Source of the DNA: a bacterium
GTDB lineage: Bacteria; Chloroflexota; Anaerolineae; Caldilineales; Caldilineaceae
NCBI GenBank assembly: GCA_016124945.1
Contig: WGMT01000048.1
Coordinates: 7,501-71,500 of the forward strand
Direction of reading: 5' to 3'
DNA length: 64,000 nt
Shown here: positions 17,545 through 26,038 of the stretch, piece after piece
Position numbering within the stretch: position 1 is the first letter of the stretch
How the letters are laid out: every line of letters starts with the position of its first letter
Program-made: the position numbers and the translations under genes
The notes under the pieces: model-generated
The model's database searches: none
The model's input: the letters and a program-made list of their open reading frames with translations, nothing else
Told to the model about the DNA's origin: nothing

Positions 17545-18441
17545 CTAACTTTTGCTCTCACCGAGACTGTGTGCCGCTTCCCATGCAAGGATAGCCTGCT
17601 TGCGTTCGCTGCCCCATCGGTAGCCGTGAAAACGTCCTGTTTGGCGGACGACACGGTGACAAGGGATCAGGTACCCGATGGGGTTGCTGCCCACCGCGTT
17701 CCCCACGGCGCGTGACGCTTTGACGGTGCAAACGCTGCGAGCCACATCGCCGTAGGTGACGCGTGCACCTACTGGTAATCGCAACAGAGCCTCCCACACC
17801 TTGATCTGCCAATTCGTGCCGCGGATGTAGAGATGGAGCAGAGTAGGCTTTGCCTCGGGTGTGAAGATTCGCGAGATCAACCTGCCGGTTTCCTCTGCAT
17901 CATGAACGAAACGGGCTGCCGACCATCGTCTTTGCTGTTCTGCCAACTCGGCCTCTTCGCCCATGTTGACAAAGTTCAGCCCACAAATGCCCTTGTCTGT
18001 CACCGAAAGCAGGACATTGCCGAAAGGGGTTGGGTGAACGCCGTAGCGGATCGTCAAGCCTACGCCCGCTGCTTTGTATTCACCCGGCGTCACCGCTTCG
18101 GTGTTGATGAAGAGATCGTGCAGGCGGCCTGGGCCGGAGAGACCGGCATCCAAAGACGTATCGAGGAGGGATTGAGAGCGTTCGAGCGCTTCTTTTGCAT
18201 ATTCTTTCGTTAGATACTGTACGAACCGTTTGGGGCTGATCCCCACCCAACGGCTGAAAAGACGCTGAAAATAGAACTCGCTCAGCCCCACGTACGCCGC
18301 CACTTCGGCCAACTCAGGTTGTCGGCGAAAATGTTCGTCGAGGTAGTGGATTGCTTTTGCTACAACTTTGTAATCTTCTGCCGATTTTCGGAAATCCGGC
18401 ATTGTCTCCATCGCGTGGACATCCTCAGCGTAGATTGTCAT
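17545..18441 (-). CDS. AraC-type HTH fused to O6-alkylguanine-DNA methyltransferase (Ada-like)
   Basis: 298-residue suicide DNA-repair protein with a regulatory domain. An N-terminal AraC helix-turn-helix (about 25-120, 'LAEVAAYVGLSEFYFQRLFS') precedes an Ogt-type domain with acceptor cysteine in 'IPCHRVV' near residue 257, plus 'GYRWGSERKQAILAWE'. The zinc/phosphotriester-binding N-terminus of E. coli Ada is missing, so methyl sensing by that route is not expected; how the AraC part is switched is unclear. GGGGAG lies 6 bases before ATG. It lies 84 bases downstream of the MFS gene on the same strand and may be co-transcribed with it. Confidence 0.92.
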   Translation of the reverse strand: MTIYAEDVHAMETMPDFRKSAEDYKVVAKAIHYLDEHFRRQPELAEVAAYVGLSEFYFQRLFSRWVGISPKRFVQYLTKEYAKEALERSQSLLDTSLDAGLSGPGRLHDLFINTEAVTPGEYKAAGVGLTIRYGVHPTPFGNVLLSVTDKGICGLNFVNMGEEAELAEQQRRWSAARFVHDAEETGRLISRIFTPEAKPTLLHLYIRGTNWQIKVWEALLRLPVGARVTYGDVARSVCTVKASRAVGNAVGSNPIGYLIPCHRVVRQTGRFHGYRWGSERKQAILAWEAAHSLGESKS

Positions 18442-18525
18442 GGTCTTCTCCCCTGAATCGGTACGGATTTGCTGCTATGATCATACCGATACGATGGATC
18501 ACAAACCACCCGATTCTTGCGGAGT

Positions 18526-19872
18526 CTACCCAAGCGCCTGCTCCACAACATCCGGCGTATGATCAGGGATCAACTCTTCGACCCGACGGACGGCGGCAAC
18601 AAGATAGCCGATCAGCCCGACAATGCTGGTGAAAATCCCCATGAATACGAAGATCAACGCCATCCCCGCGCCAGGACCGGTGCCCACGAGGCCACCAAAG
18701 ATGCCGGCGAGGATCCCACCCGGCATCATCGCCGGTTCAAAGACCCGATCCGCCAGCGGCCCGGCCAGCAGCACGGCCAGCGGTGCACTGATCTGGGCAA
18801 TCATGCGGCGCACCGAAAAGACACGTCCTTGTAGGTGTGGGGGGATCTTGCTCTGCCAGATCGCCTGATTCGAAGCATTCACCACCTGCATGGCCACAAA
18901 GGTGACAAACGCACCCACCACCCACAGCGGCAATGTACGTCCCAGGCCGATTACGGCGATGCCAAACAAGCCAGATACGATCATCCCCGTCAGTACACCG
19001 TGAATGCGCTGCTTGGGGCCCCCCCAGGCACTTATCAACAGGCCGCCCGCCAATCCACCCACACTCAGTGTTGCCTGTACAATGCCCAGCGCCACCGAGT
19101 TATCGTCTGTGCGCGTCAGGACAAACGGTGGTAGCAGTGTAAACGCCAGCGGAGACGCCAGGTTGACGCCCAAAAAGACCAGTTGCAGCCCGAGCAGGCT
19201 GGGGCGCTGGAAGATATGACGGAAACCGAAGAATGAATCACGCCACAGCGACGAGGGTTTTTCGTCCTCCGCGGCGCTGGGTTCTGGCTGCGGAATGTGG
19301 ACAAACAACAGCGCCCCAATCGCAAAGACAAAGGTGACAATGTCGATCACCATGACGCCGTTGATGCCGATTACCACCAAGAGCAGACCGGCCAACGCCG
19401 GGGTAAGGATGCCCGAAGCTGCGTCGGCCATCCCGATCATGCCACTGGTGCGGGCATACTGGCTTTTGTCCACCATCGTGGTGATAGCCGCGGAATAGGC
19501 GGGGAACTGGAAAGACTCAAATGTCGCCGCAAAGGCGCCTGCCACGTAGAGGTGCCAGATCTCAAGGTTGCCTGTACTGTAGAGGATCAACAACACCACA
19601 GTCGAAAGGCCAGCCGCCAGATCGCTGGCCATCATCACCAGCTTGCGCGGCCAGCGATCCACCAGTGCGCCTGCTACTGGGCTGAGGATCACCATGGGGG
19701 CAAACGAAAAGAATGCGACCAGTGCCAGCGCTGTCGCGGATTGAGTCTCCTGCCAGGCCCAGATCGTCAGCGCGAAACGGGTCATCCCCGAACCCAACAT
19801 CGAGATCAATTGCCCAAACCAGATCACAAGGAACGCCCTCATGCCGGCGGGACGGCGTGTGATGTTGGTCAT
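18526..19872 (-). CDS. MFS efflux transporter (macrolide-efflux-like)
   Basis: About 448-residue major facilitator with roughly 12 hydrophobic helices. MFS loop 2-3 motif is 'GALVDRWPRKLVMMASD'; the fold resembles MefA/MFS_3 type drug exporters ('FALTIWAWQETQSATALALV'). A GTG in frame lies 18 bases upstream, but AAAGGA overlaps it and sits 9 bases before the ATG at 19872, so ATG is chosen. The substrate is not predictable; antibiotics or other small hydrophobic compounds are typical for the family. The downstream Ada-like gene might be in the same transcript. Confidence 0.9.
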   Translation of the reverse strand: MTNITRRPAGMRAFLVIWFGQLISMLGSGMTRFALTIWAWQETQSATALALVAFFSFAPMVILSPVAGALVDRWPRKLVMMASDLAAGLSTVVLLILYSTGNLEIWHLYVAGAFAATFESFQFPAYSAAITTMVDKSQYARTSGMIGMADAASGILTPALAGLLLVVIGINGVMVIDIVTFVFAIGALLFVHIPQPEPSAAEDEKPSSLWRDSFFGFRHIFQRPSLLGLQLVFLGVNLASPLAFTLLPPFVLTRTDDNSVALGIVQATLSVGGLAGGLLISAWGGPKQRIHGVLTGMIVSGLFGIAVIGLGRTLPLWVVGAFVTFVAMQVVNASNQAIWQSKIPPHLQGRVFSVRRMIAQISAPLAVLLAGPLADRVFEPAMMPGGILAGIFGGLVGTGPGAGMALIFVFMGIFTSIVGLIGYLVAAVRRVEELIPDHTPDVVEQALG

Positions 19873-19989
19873 GGGGTGCGTTCCTTTCACTGCGACATCT
19901 GAAACATTGACTGCGGCCGGTGAGCCAGTCAGTCCTGCATTGTCCAGATTCTAGCACGAGATGAAACGGAGTAGAAATAAAACACAGAT

Positions 19990-20058
19990 GGGGCGGATTG
20001 AGCGGATCAAGGCGGATTCTTAACAGTTTTCTGATAAAACCCGCTTTAATCCGTCCCC
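19990..20058. repeat. Imperfect palindrome related to the GxxExxY element arms
   Basis: Left arm 19990-20005 (GGGGCGGATTGAGCGG) and right arm 20040-20058 (complement of GGGGACGGATTAAAGCGGG) form an imperfect hairpin. It has the same GCGGATTGAGCGGAT sequence as the left arm at 21825. It may be a solo remnant of that element, upstream of pgm. Confidence 0.75.
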
Positions 20059-20165
20059 TCTATGTTCTATCAAATCCCACCTGAGGTAAGAATTCTTCGC
20101 CTGTGTCTGTTAGAACTGTTATACTGTACGCACGTTTGGCACAGTCAAAACCCCGAGGAGGCACA

Positions 20166-21821
20166 ATGGCATTGCATCCATTGGCAGGCAAACCAGCGCC
20201 CCAGGAACTCCTGGTCAACGTACCGCGTTTGGTTGCCGCTTACTACACCCAATCCCCCAACATCGAAGACATCAACCAGCACGTCTCATTCGGCACCTCC
20301 GGTCACCGTGGCACGGCGACGGTGGGCAGCTTTAACGAAGACCACATCCTGGCCATTTCCCAGGCGATCTGCGAATACCGCAAACAGCAGGGGATCACCG
20401 GCCCGCTCTTTTTGGGTATGGACACCCACGCCCTCTCTGAACCGGCCCTGATTTCGGCCATCGAAGTGTTGGCCGCCAATGGCGTCAACGTTGTCTACCA
20501 GCAAGGACGCGGCTACACGCCGACGCCCGTGATTTCCCATGCTATCCTCAGCCACAACCGCGGACAGCGTAACGACCGCGCCGACGGCATCGTGATTACA
20601 CCGTCGCACAACCCGCCCGAAGATGGCGGCTTCAAGTACAACCCGCCTGAAGGTGGGCCGGCAGGCACCGAGATCACCAAAGCTGTGCAAGATCGAGCCA
20701 ACCAGATCCTGGCCGACGACCTCAAGGACGTACAGCGTATCCCCCTGCACAAGGCGCTGGCCGCCGACAACGTCCATGCCTATGATTATGTCACTCCCTA
20801 CGTCGACGACTTGGGCGCGGTGATCGACATGGCGGCGATTGCATCCGCCGGCCTCAAAATCGGCGTTGATCCAATGGGCGGCGCAGGCATCGACTACTGG
20901 CTGCCCGTCGCCGAACGCTACGGCCTGACGCTGGAACTGGTCAACACACGGGTTGATCCGACCTTCAGCTTCATGACCGTGGACAAAGACGGCAAGATTC
21001 GCATGGATTGCTCGTCGCCCTACGCTATGGCCAGCCTGATCAACCTGAAAGACCAGTTCGACGTCGCCTTCGGCAACGATCCCGACTATGACCGTCACGG
21101 CATCGTCACCCGCAGCAGTGGGCTGCTTAACCCGAACCACTACCTGGCCGTCGCCATCTGGTATCTCTTCCAGAATCGGCCCGGCTGGCGCGCCGACGCC
21201 GCCGTGGGCAAGACGCTCGTCTCCAGTTCGATGATTGACCGTGTCGCCGCGCACTTGGGGCGGCGGTTGGCTGAGGTGCCCGTCGGCTTCAAATGGTTTG
21301 TGGATGGGCTGGTGAACGGATCCTTTGGCTTCGGCGGCGAGGAGAGCGCGGGCGCGTCCTTTTTGCGCCAGGACGGCACTGTGTGGACCACCGACAAAGA
21401 CGGCATCATCATGGATCTGCTGGCCGCCGAAATTACAGCCAAAACCAACGCCGACCCCGGCGAACACTACAAGCAGTTGGAATCAATGTTCGGCAGCCCG
21501 GTCTACACCCGCATCGATGCCCCGGCCAACCGCGAGCAGAAAAAGGTGCTTGCCGACCTGTCGCCCGATCTGATCGAGCGCAAGGAACTGGCCGGCGATG
21601 TCATCACGGCCAAGTTGACCCGAGCACCGGGGAACAACGCCTCCATCGGCGGCCTCAAGGTCGTCACCGCGGAAGGCTGGTTTGCGGCCCGTCCATCCGG
21701 CACCGAGGACATCTACAAGATCTACGCCGAAAGCTTCCGCGGCGATGATCACCTCAAGCGTCTCGTGCAGGAAGCGCAAGAAATCGTCGCCGATGCATTC
21801 CGCGCGGCGGGGATGGGATAG
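20166..21821 (+). CDS. pgm: Phosphoglucomutase (alpha-D-glucose type)
   Basis: Interconverts glucose-1-phosphate and glucose-6-phosphate. About 551 residues, matching the long bacterial Pgm. The phosphoserine loop is 'ITPSHNPPEDGGFKYNPP', the metal loop is 'GNDPDYDRHG', the sugar-binding 'GGEESAGASF' and the C-terminal phosphate-binding 'RPSGTEDIYKIYAESF'. GAGGAGG just before ATG 20166 fixes the start. The TAG stop lies inside the left arm of the inverted repeat that begins at 21818. The next metabolic gene is a second phosphohexomutase, so the pair supplies sugar phosphates for glycan or storage pathways. Confidence 0.96.
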   Translation: MALHPLAGKPAPQELLVNVPRLVAAYYTQSPNIEDINQHVSFGTSGHRGTATVGSFNEDHILAISQAICEYRKQQGITGPLFLGMDTHALSEPALISAIEVLAANGVNVVYQQGRGYTPTPVISHAILSHNRGQRNDRADGIVITPSHNPPEDGGFKYNPPEGGPAGTEITKAVQDRANQILADDLKDVQRIPLHKALAADNVHAYDYVTPYVDDLGAVIDMAAIASAGLKIGVDPMGGAGIDYWLPVAERYGLTLELVNTRVDPTFSFMTVDKDGKIRMDCSSPYAMASLINLKDQFDVAFGNDPDYDRHGIVTRSSGLLNPNHYLAVAIWYLFQNRPGWRADAAVGKTLVSSSMIDRVAAHLGRRLAEVPVGFKWFVDGLVNGSFGFGGEESAGASFLRQDGTVWTTDKDGIIMDLLAAEITAKTNADPGEHYKQLESMFGSPVYTRIDAPANREQKKVLADLSPDLIERKELAGDVITAKLTRAPGNNASIGGLKVVTAEGWFAARPSGTEDIYKIYAESFRGDDHLKRLVQEAQEIVADAFRAAGMG

Positions 21822-22316
21822 AACGCGGATTGAGCGGATTGGGCAGATTTTGGCGGATTTCCTCAGAGGATTCGAGGCGCAAATGGCACTGCAACATGCC
21901 GATCTGACAGAAAAGATCATTAACGTTTTCTACACCGTCTACAACCGATTGGGGCATGGTTTTCTTGAAAAGGTTTACGAGAATGCCATGATTCTTGAAC
22001 TGACCAAACGAGGGTTTTCAGTTGAACAGCAGAAGCAGATAAAGGTCTACTATGAAGGACGAATTGTTGGCGATTACTATGCAGATTTGCTGGTGAACGG
22101 GTTGGTTGTTTTGGAGTTGAAAGCAGCCGAAGCGATTAGCGAAGCGCACACAGCACAGCTTGTAAACTACCTGCGCGCAACGACATGTGAGATCGGCTTC
22201 GTTTTTAACTTCGGACCAGAACCGGACTTCGAACGTCGTTACTTTAGCAACGCGCACAAACGGCATTTGAAGAAAAATCCGTAAAATCTGCCCAATCCGC
22301 CCAATCCGCGTTCTAT
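21818..22316. mobile_element. GxxExxY gene bounded by 43-bp terminal inverted repeats
   Basis: Left arm 21818-21860 and right arm 22275-22316 are near-perfect reverse complements (about 40 of 43 positions, one indel), starting ATAGAACGCGGATTG. They enclose exactly one gene. The pgm stop codon lies in the left arm and the GxxExxY stop codon in the right arm. No transposase is present and no target duplication was made out. Whether it moves, or is a folded RNA-level unit, is unknown. Related solo palindromes occur at 17461 and 19990. Confidence 0.7.
21883..22284 (+). CDS. GxxExxY protein (PDDEXK_3 family)
   Basis: 133-residue protein of the GxxExxY family, predicted to have a PD-(D/E)XK nuclease fold; biochemical function is not established. 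The family motif is 'GHGFLEKVYENAM' (G-x2-E-x2-Y) at about 24-36. The nuclease-like core is 'DYYADLLVNGLVVLELKAAE' at about 67-86, with D and E-x-K in the expected order. The tail is 'EIGFVFNFGPEPDFERRYFS'. ATG 21883 has no strong ribosome site. The gene sits between two sugar mutases but is unrelated to them, and it is wholly enclosed by inverted repeats, which suggests a selfish cassette. Confidence 0.88.
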   Translation: MALQHADLTEKIINVFYTVYNRLGHGFLEKVYENAMILELTKRGFSVEQQKQIKVYYEGRIVGDYYADLLVNGLVVLELKAAEAISEAHTAQLVNYLRATTCEIGFVFNFGPEPDFERRYFSNAHKRHLKKNP

Positions 22317-22341
22317 TCTCACCAAATCGAAGGAAATCTTT

Positions 22342-23775
22342 ATGAGCGACATTAAATTTGGGACAGACGGCTGGCGCGGGCGCGTGGCCGATGACTACAC
22401 CTTCGCCAATGTGCGCCGCTGCGCGCAAGGATTCGCATCCTGGCTCCAGGACGAAGGACACGCAGGCAAGGCCGTCGTCGTCGGCCACGACAAACGCTTT
22501 ATGGGCGAAAAGTTCGCGGCGACGGTGGCCGAAGTGCTGGCAGGCAACGGTTTTCACGTCTTCCTCACCGACGGGCCGACGCCGACGCCGGTGATCAGCT
22601 TCAGCGTCCCCGCCAAGGGCGCTGTGGCCGCCGTCAACATCACTGCCAGTCACAACCCGCCCGAAGACAACGGTTTCAAGGTGCGCGATGCCAACGGTGG
22701 CGCCATCGATCCCGCCGGGCTGAAGGGCATCGAAGCGCGTATCCCCGCCGCAGGGGACGCTGAGGCGATCCGCTCGATTCCCCTGAAGAAGGCACTCGAC
22801 GGCGGTCAGATCGTGTACTTCGATCCCCGCCCTGCCTACCTGAAACGTATTGCCGATCTCATCGACGTGCAACCCATCAAAGATGCCGGCCTCAAGATCG
22901 TGGTGGACAACATGTGGGGCAACGGCGCAGGCTGGCTTAGCGAGATCCTGGGTGGCGGCCGCACCCAGATCCTCGAATTCCACGCCGGGCGCAACCCCAT
23001 CTTCCCCGAAATGTTGCGGCCCGAACCGATTCCACCCAACGTCGACGCCGGGCTGGCTTATGGCGTGCAGATGGGCGCGGACTGCGTCTGTATCATGGAC
23101 GGCGACGCCGATCGCTGCGGTTTCGGCGACGAAAACGGCAACTTTATCGACCAGTTGCGTGTCTACGGGCTGTTGGCCTACTATCTGCTCGAAATACGCG
23201 GCGAACGCGGCCCCATCGTCAAGACGATCAGCACGACGTCGATGCTTACCAAACTGGGCAAAGCCTACGATGTCCCCGTGGTAGAGACAGGTGTGGGTTT
23301 CAAGTACGTAGCCCCGGCCATGGTGGAACACGACGCCCTCATCGGCGGCGAGGAAAGCGGCGGCTATGCTTTTCGCGGTCATGTGCCTGAGCGCGACGGC
23401 ATCGTCGCCAACCTTTATCTGCTCGACTTTATGGTGCGTACCGGCAAACGCCCCACCGAACTGCTGCAACTGCTCTTCGACAAAGTAGGCGAACACTTCT
23501 ACGGTCGCATCGACACCCGCCTCATTGGCAATGAAATGAAGCAAGAGGCGCAGCACCTGCTCAACACCATGGACATCACCGGCAAGACGCTAGGTGGCAT
23601 CCCCATCGTTGATCTGGTGACCATCGACGGCTACAAATTCGTCATGGAAGACGGCGGCTGGCTGCTTGTCCGTTTCTCTGGCACCGAACCGCTGATCCGC
23701 GTCTACACCGAGACGACGCAGGGCGACCGTGTGGACGATATTTTGCGCGATGGGATGAGGTTGGCGGGGCTATAG
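22342..23775 (+). CDS. Phosphoglucomutase/phosphomannomutase family protein
   Basis: 477-residue alpha-D-phosphohexomutase. The phosphoserine loop is 'TASHNPPEDNGFKVRDAN' and the metal loop 'MDGDADRCGFGDENG'; 'GGEESGGYAFRGHVPERDG' binds the sugar and 'VRFSGTEPLIRVYTE' the phosphate. All four catalytic blocks are intact. Substrate (glucose, mannose or glucosamine phosphate) cannot be decided; the sugar loop GGEESGG is seen in PGM/PMM enzymes. AAGGAAA precedes ATG. It is a distant paralogue of the pgm gene 0.5 kb upstream and would be adjacent to it but for the GxxExxY element. Confidence 0.94.
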   Translation: MSDIKFGTDGWRGRVADDYTFANVRRCAQGFASWLQDEGHAGKAVVVGHDKRFMGEKFAATVAEVLAGNGFHVFLTDGPTPTPVISFSVPAKGAVAAVNITASHNPPEDNGFKVRDANGGAIDPAGLKGIEARIPAAGDAEAIRSIPLKKALDGGQIVYFDPRPAYLKRIADLIDVQPIKDAGLKIVVDNMWGNGAGWLSEILGGGRTQILEFHAGRNPIFPEMLRPEPIPPNVDAGLAYGVQMGADCVCIMDGDADRCGFGDENGNFIDQLRVYGLLAYYLLEIRGERGPIVKTISTTSMLTKLGKAYDVPVVETGVGFKYVAPAMVEHDALIGGEESGGYAFRGHVPERDGIVANLYLLDFMVRTGKRPTELLQLLFDKVGEHFYGRIDTRLIGNEMKQEAQHLLNTMDITGKTLGGIPIVDLVTIDGYKFVMEDGGWLLVRFSGTEPLIRVYTETTQGDRVDDILRDGMRLAGL

Positions 23776-23785
23776 AAGATGATGA

Positions 23786-23824
23786 GATGATGGGATAGTG
23801 AAGTAGATTCATCATCCCATCATC
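23786..23824. repeat. Inverted repeat after the phosphohexomutase gene
   Basis: Perfect 11-bp arms GATGATGGGAT (23786-23796) and ATCCCATCATC (23814-23824), preceded by GATGATGA-like units. There is no T-run, so termination is uncertain. It lies 10 bases after the stop. Confidence 0.85.
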
Positions 23825-23929
23825 CCCAAATCTCTCTTCCGTCTGGACGCGCACATACTTTCTACCGGCATCCTTCTGTGATAAAATGAACAAACCGCAG
23901 GCCGTACACTGTTGACACTGTGAGTGGAA

Positions 23930-24802
23930 ATGCACGAAGCGACGAACGGGCCGAATCGCGTCCTGGTGGATAGCCATTGCCACCTTGAACTGGAACATTT
24001 CGACGAAGACCGCGATGCCGTGATGGAGCGTGCACGAGGTGCCGGCGTACGGGTGCTCGTGAACCCGGGCATTGATTTAGCACACTGTCGGCGGGCGTTG
24101 GCGCTGGCCGAGCATTATCCTGAACTCTACGTGGCCGTCGGTTTCCACCCCAACAGCAGTGAACAGTATAGTCACACTGCATTGGATGAAATTCGTACCC
24201 TTGCAGCGCACCCCAAGGTAGTTGCTATCGGCGAAATCGGCCTCGACTACTATTGGGACAAAGTCGATCCAGCACAGCAACGTGTTGCTTTCGTCGCCCA
24301 ACTTGAACTGGCGGCTACGCTGGGGCTACCCGTCATCATCCACAACCGGGACGCTACAGACGATGTCGTTCCCATTTTGGAGGATTGGGTGCAGAGCGAG
24401 GCATTTCGTTCATCCCCGCTGGCAGAGCGTTCCTATGCTGGGGTGTTGCATGCTTTCGGCGGCGATGTGGCGTTGGCGCAGCGGGCATACAAGTGGAATT
24501 TTGTCTTGAGCATCGGTGGTCCGGTTACCTTCAAAAATGCACGTCAGTTACATGCCGTCGCTGCAGAGTTGCGCCTGGATCGCCTGATGCTTGAGACAGA
24601 TGCACCTTATCTTACGCCGCACCCGCACCGTGGCCGGCGCAATGAACCGTCTTACGTGGCGTTGGTGGCGCAACAGCTTGCTGAGTTGCAAAATACATCA
24701 GTAACCGAGATCTGTGCCGTCACCACCGCCGTCGCCGTCGATTTCTATGGGTTGCCAGAGAAAGTGGCCATACACGAAACCTACCATGATCTACGACTAT
24801 AG
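23930..24802 (+). CDS. tatD: TatD-family metal-dependent hydrolase / DNase
   Basis: 290-residue TIM-barrel hydrolase of the amidohydrolase superfamily; characterised TatD proteins are 3'-5' exodeoxyribonucleases or D-aminoacyl-tRNA hydrolases. Metal ligands are in order: 'DSHCHLE', 'GEIGLDYY', 'VIIHNRDA', 'VLHAFGG', 'LETDAPYLTP'. ATG 23930 is chosen; a GTG 6 bases upstream is an equal alternative and neither has a clear ribosome site. The stop overlaps the start of the polyprenyl synthase gene by 17 bases, so the two are probably translationally coupled. Confidence 0.93.
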   Translation: MHEATNGPNRVLVDSHCHLELEHFDEDRDAVMERARGAGVRVLVNPGIDLAHCRRALALAEHYPELYVAVGFHPNSSEQYSHTALDEIRTLAAHPKVVAIGEIGLDYYWDKVDPAQQRVAFVAQLELAATLGLPVIIHNRDATDDVVPILEDWVQSEAFRSSPLAERSYAGVLHAFGGDVALAQRAYKWNFVLSIGGPVTFKNARQLHAVAAELRLDRLMLETDAPYLTPHPHRGRRNEPSYVALVAQQLAELQNTSVTEICAVTTAVAVDFYGLPEKVAIHETYHDLRL

Positions 24803-25910
24803 CACTGAGGACACTCAACTGGCCCACTTGACCAATTTTTCTGCATCGTCCCGTCGCGCCGAAGGCGTTGCCACCTATTTCGATGCGTTGCGCACGCCGC
24901 AAAACGTGCAGCAGTTGCTCGGTCCTGTGCAGGGTGGGCTGCGTATGGTAGAACAGAAGATGAAGACGGTGGAGACCTCGCTCTTTGCACCGTTGGCTGA
25001 TGCCTTTGTCGAGTTGATCGGCAGCGGTGGCAAACGTCTGCGCCCGGCGTTGGCGTTATTGACCGCCCAGTTGCTCCCGTCAACCAACGGCGAAGACCGG
25101 CAGCGCAAACTTGTCTCACTGTCCGCTGCCGTGGAAATGCTCCACACCGCCACCCTCGTCCACGATGACGTGATTGACGGCGCGCTCCTGCGTCGTGGTG
25201 CGCCCACACTCAACGCCACCTGGGGGCAGGGGCAGACCGTTCTCGCCGGCGATTACATGTTCGCCCGAGCCGCCTATTTTTCGGCGGAGACGGAAAATGT
25301 GCGTGTGATCAACCTCTTCAGCGAGACGCTCAAAATCATCGTCGACGGTGAACTGCGCCAGCTCTACGCTCGTAACGAGTACGATCAAGAACGCGAAAAC
25401 TACTATCAGCGCATCTACGCCAAGACGGCCAGCCTCTTCAGCGCCGCCACCGAATCTGCTGCCGTTCTCTACGGGCTGCGCGAGTCGCAGATCCAGCAGT
25501 TGAAGGAATTCGGCTATCACTTTGGCATGGCATTTCAGATTGTCGACGATGTCCTCGACTTTACCAGCGACGAAAACACGCTGGGCAAGCCTGCCGGCAG
25601 CGACCTGCGTCAGGGCACGCTGACCTTACCCTTCTTCTACTATCTGCGCAGCCATCCGCAGCCGCAAAGTGTGATCAATCGGCTTGTCTCGGCGCGTGAG
25701 GAAGCAGAAAACGGCGACGAGCAGCGGCTCTACCAGGAAGTGCGACAGGTCGTCCACAATATCCGCCAGAGCGACGCTATCGATGCCGCCCGCGACGAGG
25801 CCATCGACTTCCTCGATCGCGCTGCCTTCAACCTCGTCGACTTTCCCGATAGCCGCGCAAAAGAGTCTTTGTTGGGGTTGTGCGCTTTTGTGGTGCAGCG
25901 GACTAGTTGA
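24786..25910 (+). CDS. Long-chain polyprenyl diphosphate synthase
   Basis: Trans-isoprenyl chain elongation enzyme, 374 residues. The first Asp-rich motif is 'LVHDDVIDGALLRRG' and the second is 'QIVDDVLDFTSDE'; 'GSGGKRLRPALALL' binds IPP. The pattern fits hepta- to decaprenyl diphosphate synthases that make quinone side chains, rather than FPP/GGPP synthase, but chain length is inferred. About 70 residues of N-terminus precede the core, more than usual; an internal ATG (MVEQKM) is an alternative start. Start codon overlaps tatD. An intrinsic terminator follows. Confidence 0.92.
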   Translation: MIYDYSTEDTQLAHLTNFSASSRRAEGVATYFDALRTPQNVQQLLGPVQGGLRMVEQKMKTVETSLFAPLADAFVELIGSGGKRLRPALALLTAQLLPSTNGEDRQRKLVSLSAAVEMLHTATLVHDDVIDGALLRRGAPTLNATWGQGQTVLAGDYMFARAAYFSAETENVRVINLFSETLKIIVDGELRQLYARNEYDQERENYYQRIYAKTASLFSAATESAAVLYGLRESQIQQLKEFGYHFGMAFQIVDDVLDFTSDENTLGKPAGSDLRQGTLTLPFFYYLRSHPQPQSVINRLVSAREEAENGDEQRLYQEVRQVVHNIRQSDAIDAARDEAIDFLDRAAFNLVDFPDSRAKESLLGLCAFVVQRTS

Positions 25911-25955
25911 CAGGATTTTAACTTTTTGTAATCAGGTGTACAATTACTTAAGTAT

Positions 25956-25989
25956 GAACTCGGGTGCAACTGCGTCCGGGTTCTTTTTT
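25956..25989 (+). terminator. Intrinsic terminator after the polyprenyl synthase gene
   Basis: Stem GAACTCGG (25956-25963) with CCGGGTTC (25976-25983), one G-T pair, 12-base loop, then six T. It separates the tatD-polyprenyl unit from sulP. Confidence 0.8.
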
Positions 25990-26038
25990 CGTTTACAGCG
26001 GTCATCGGCGCAGGGGACGAAAGGACGTACACCCACCT

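Noticed and set aside
20286..21467. Long minus-strand open frame (393 codons) opposite pgm
   Set aside because: It is a composition shadow of the pgm gene on GC-rich DNA, with no ribosome site and no protein-like motifs.
22018..23556. Long minus-strand open frame (512 codons) opposite the second phosphohexomutase
   Set aside because: Shadow of a well-supported gene; it also runs through the inverted-repeat arm and the GxxExxY gene.
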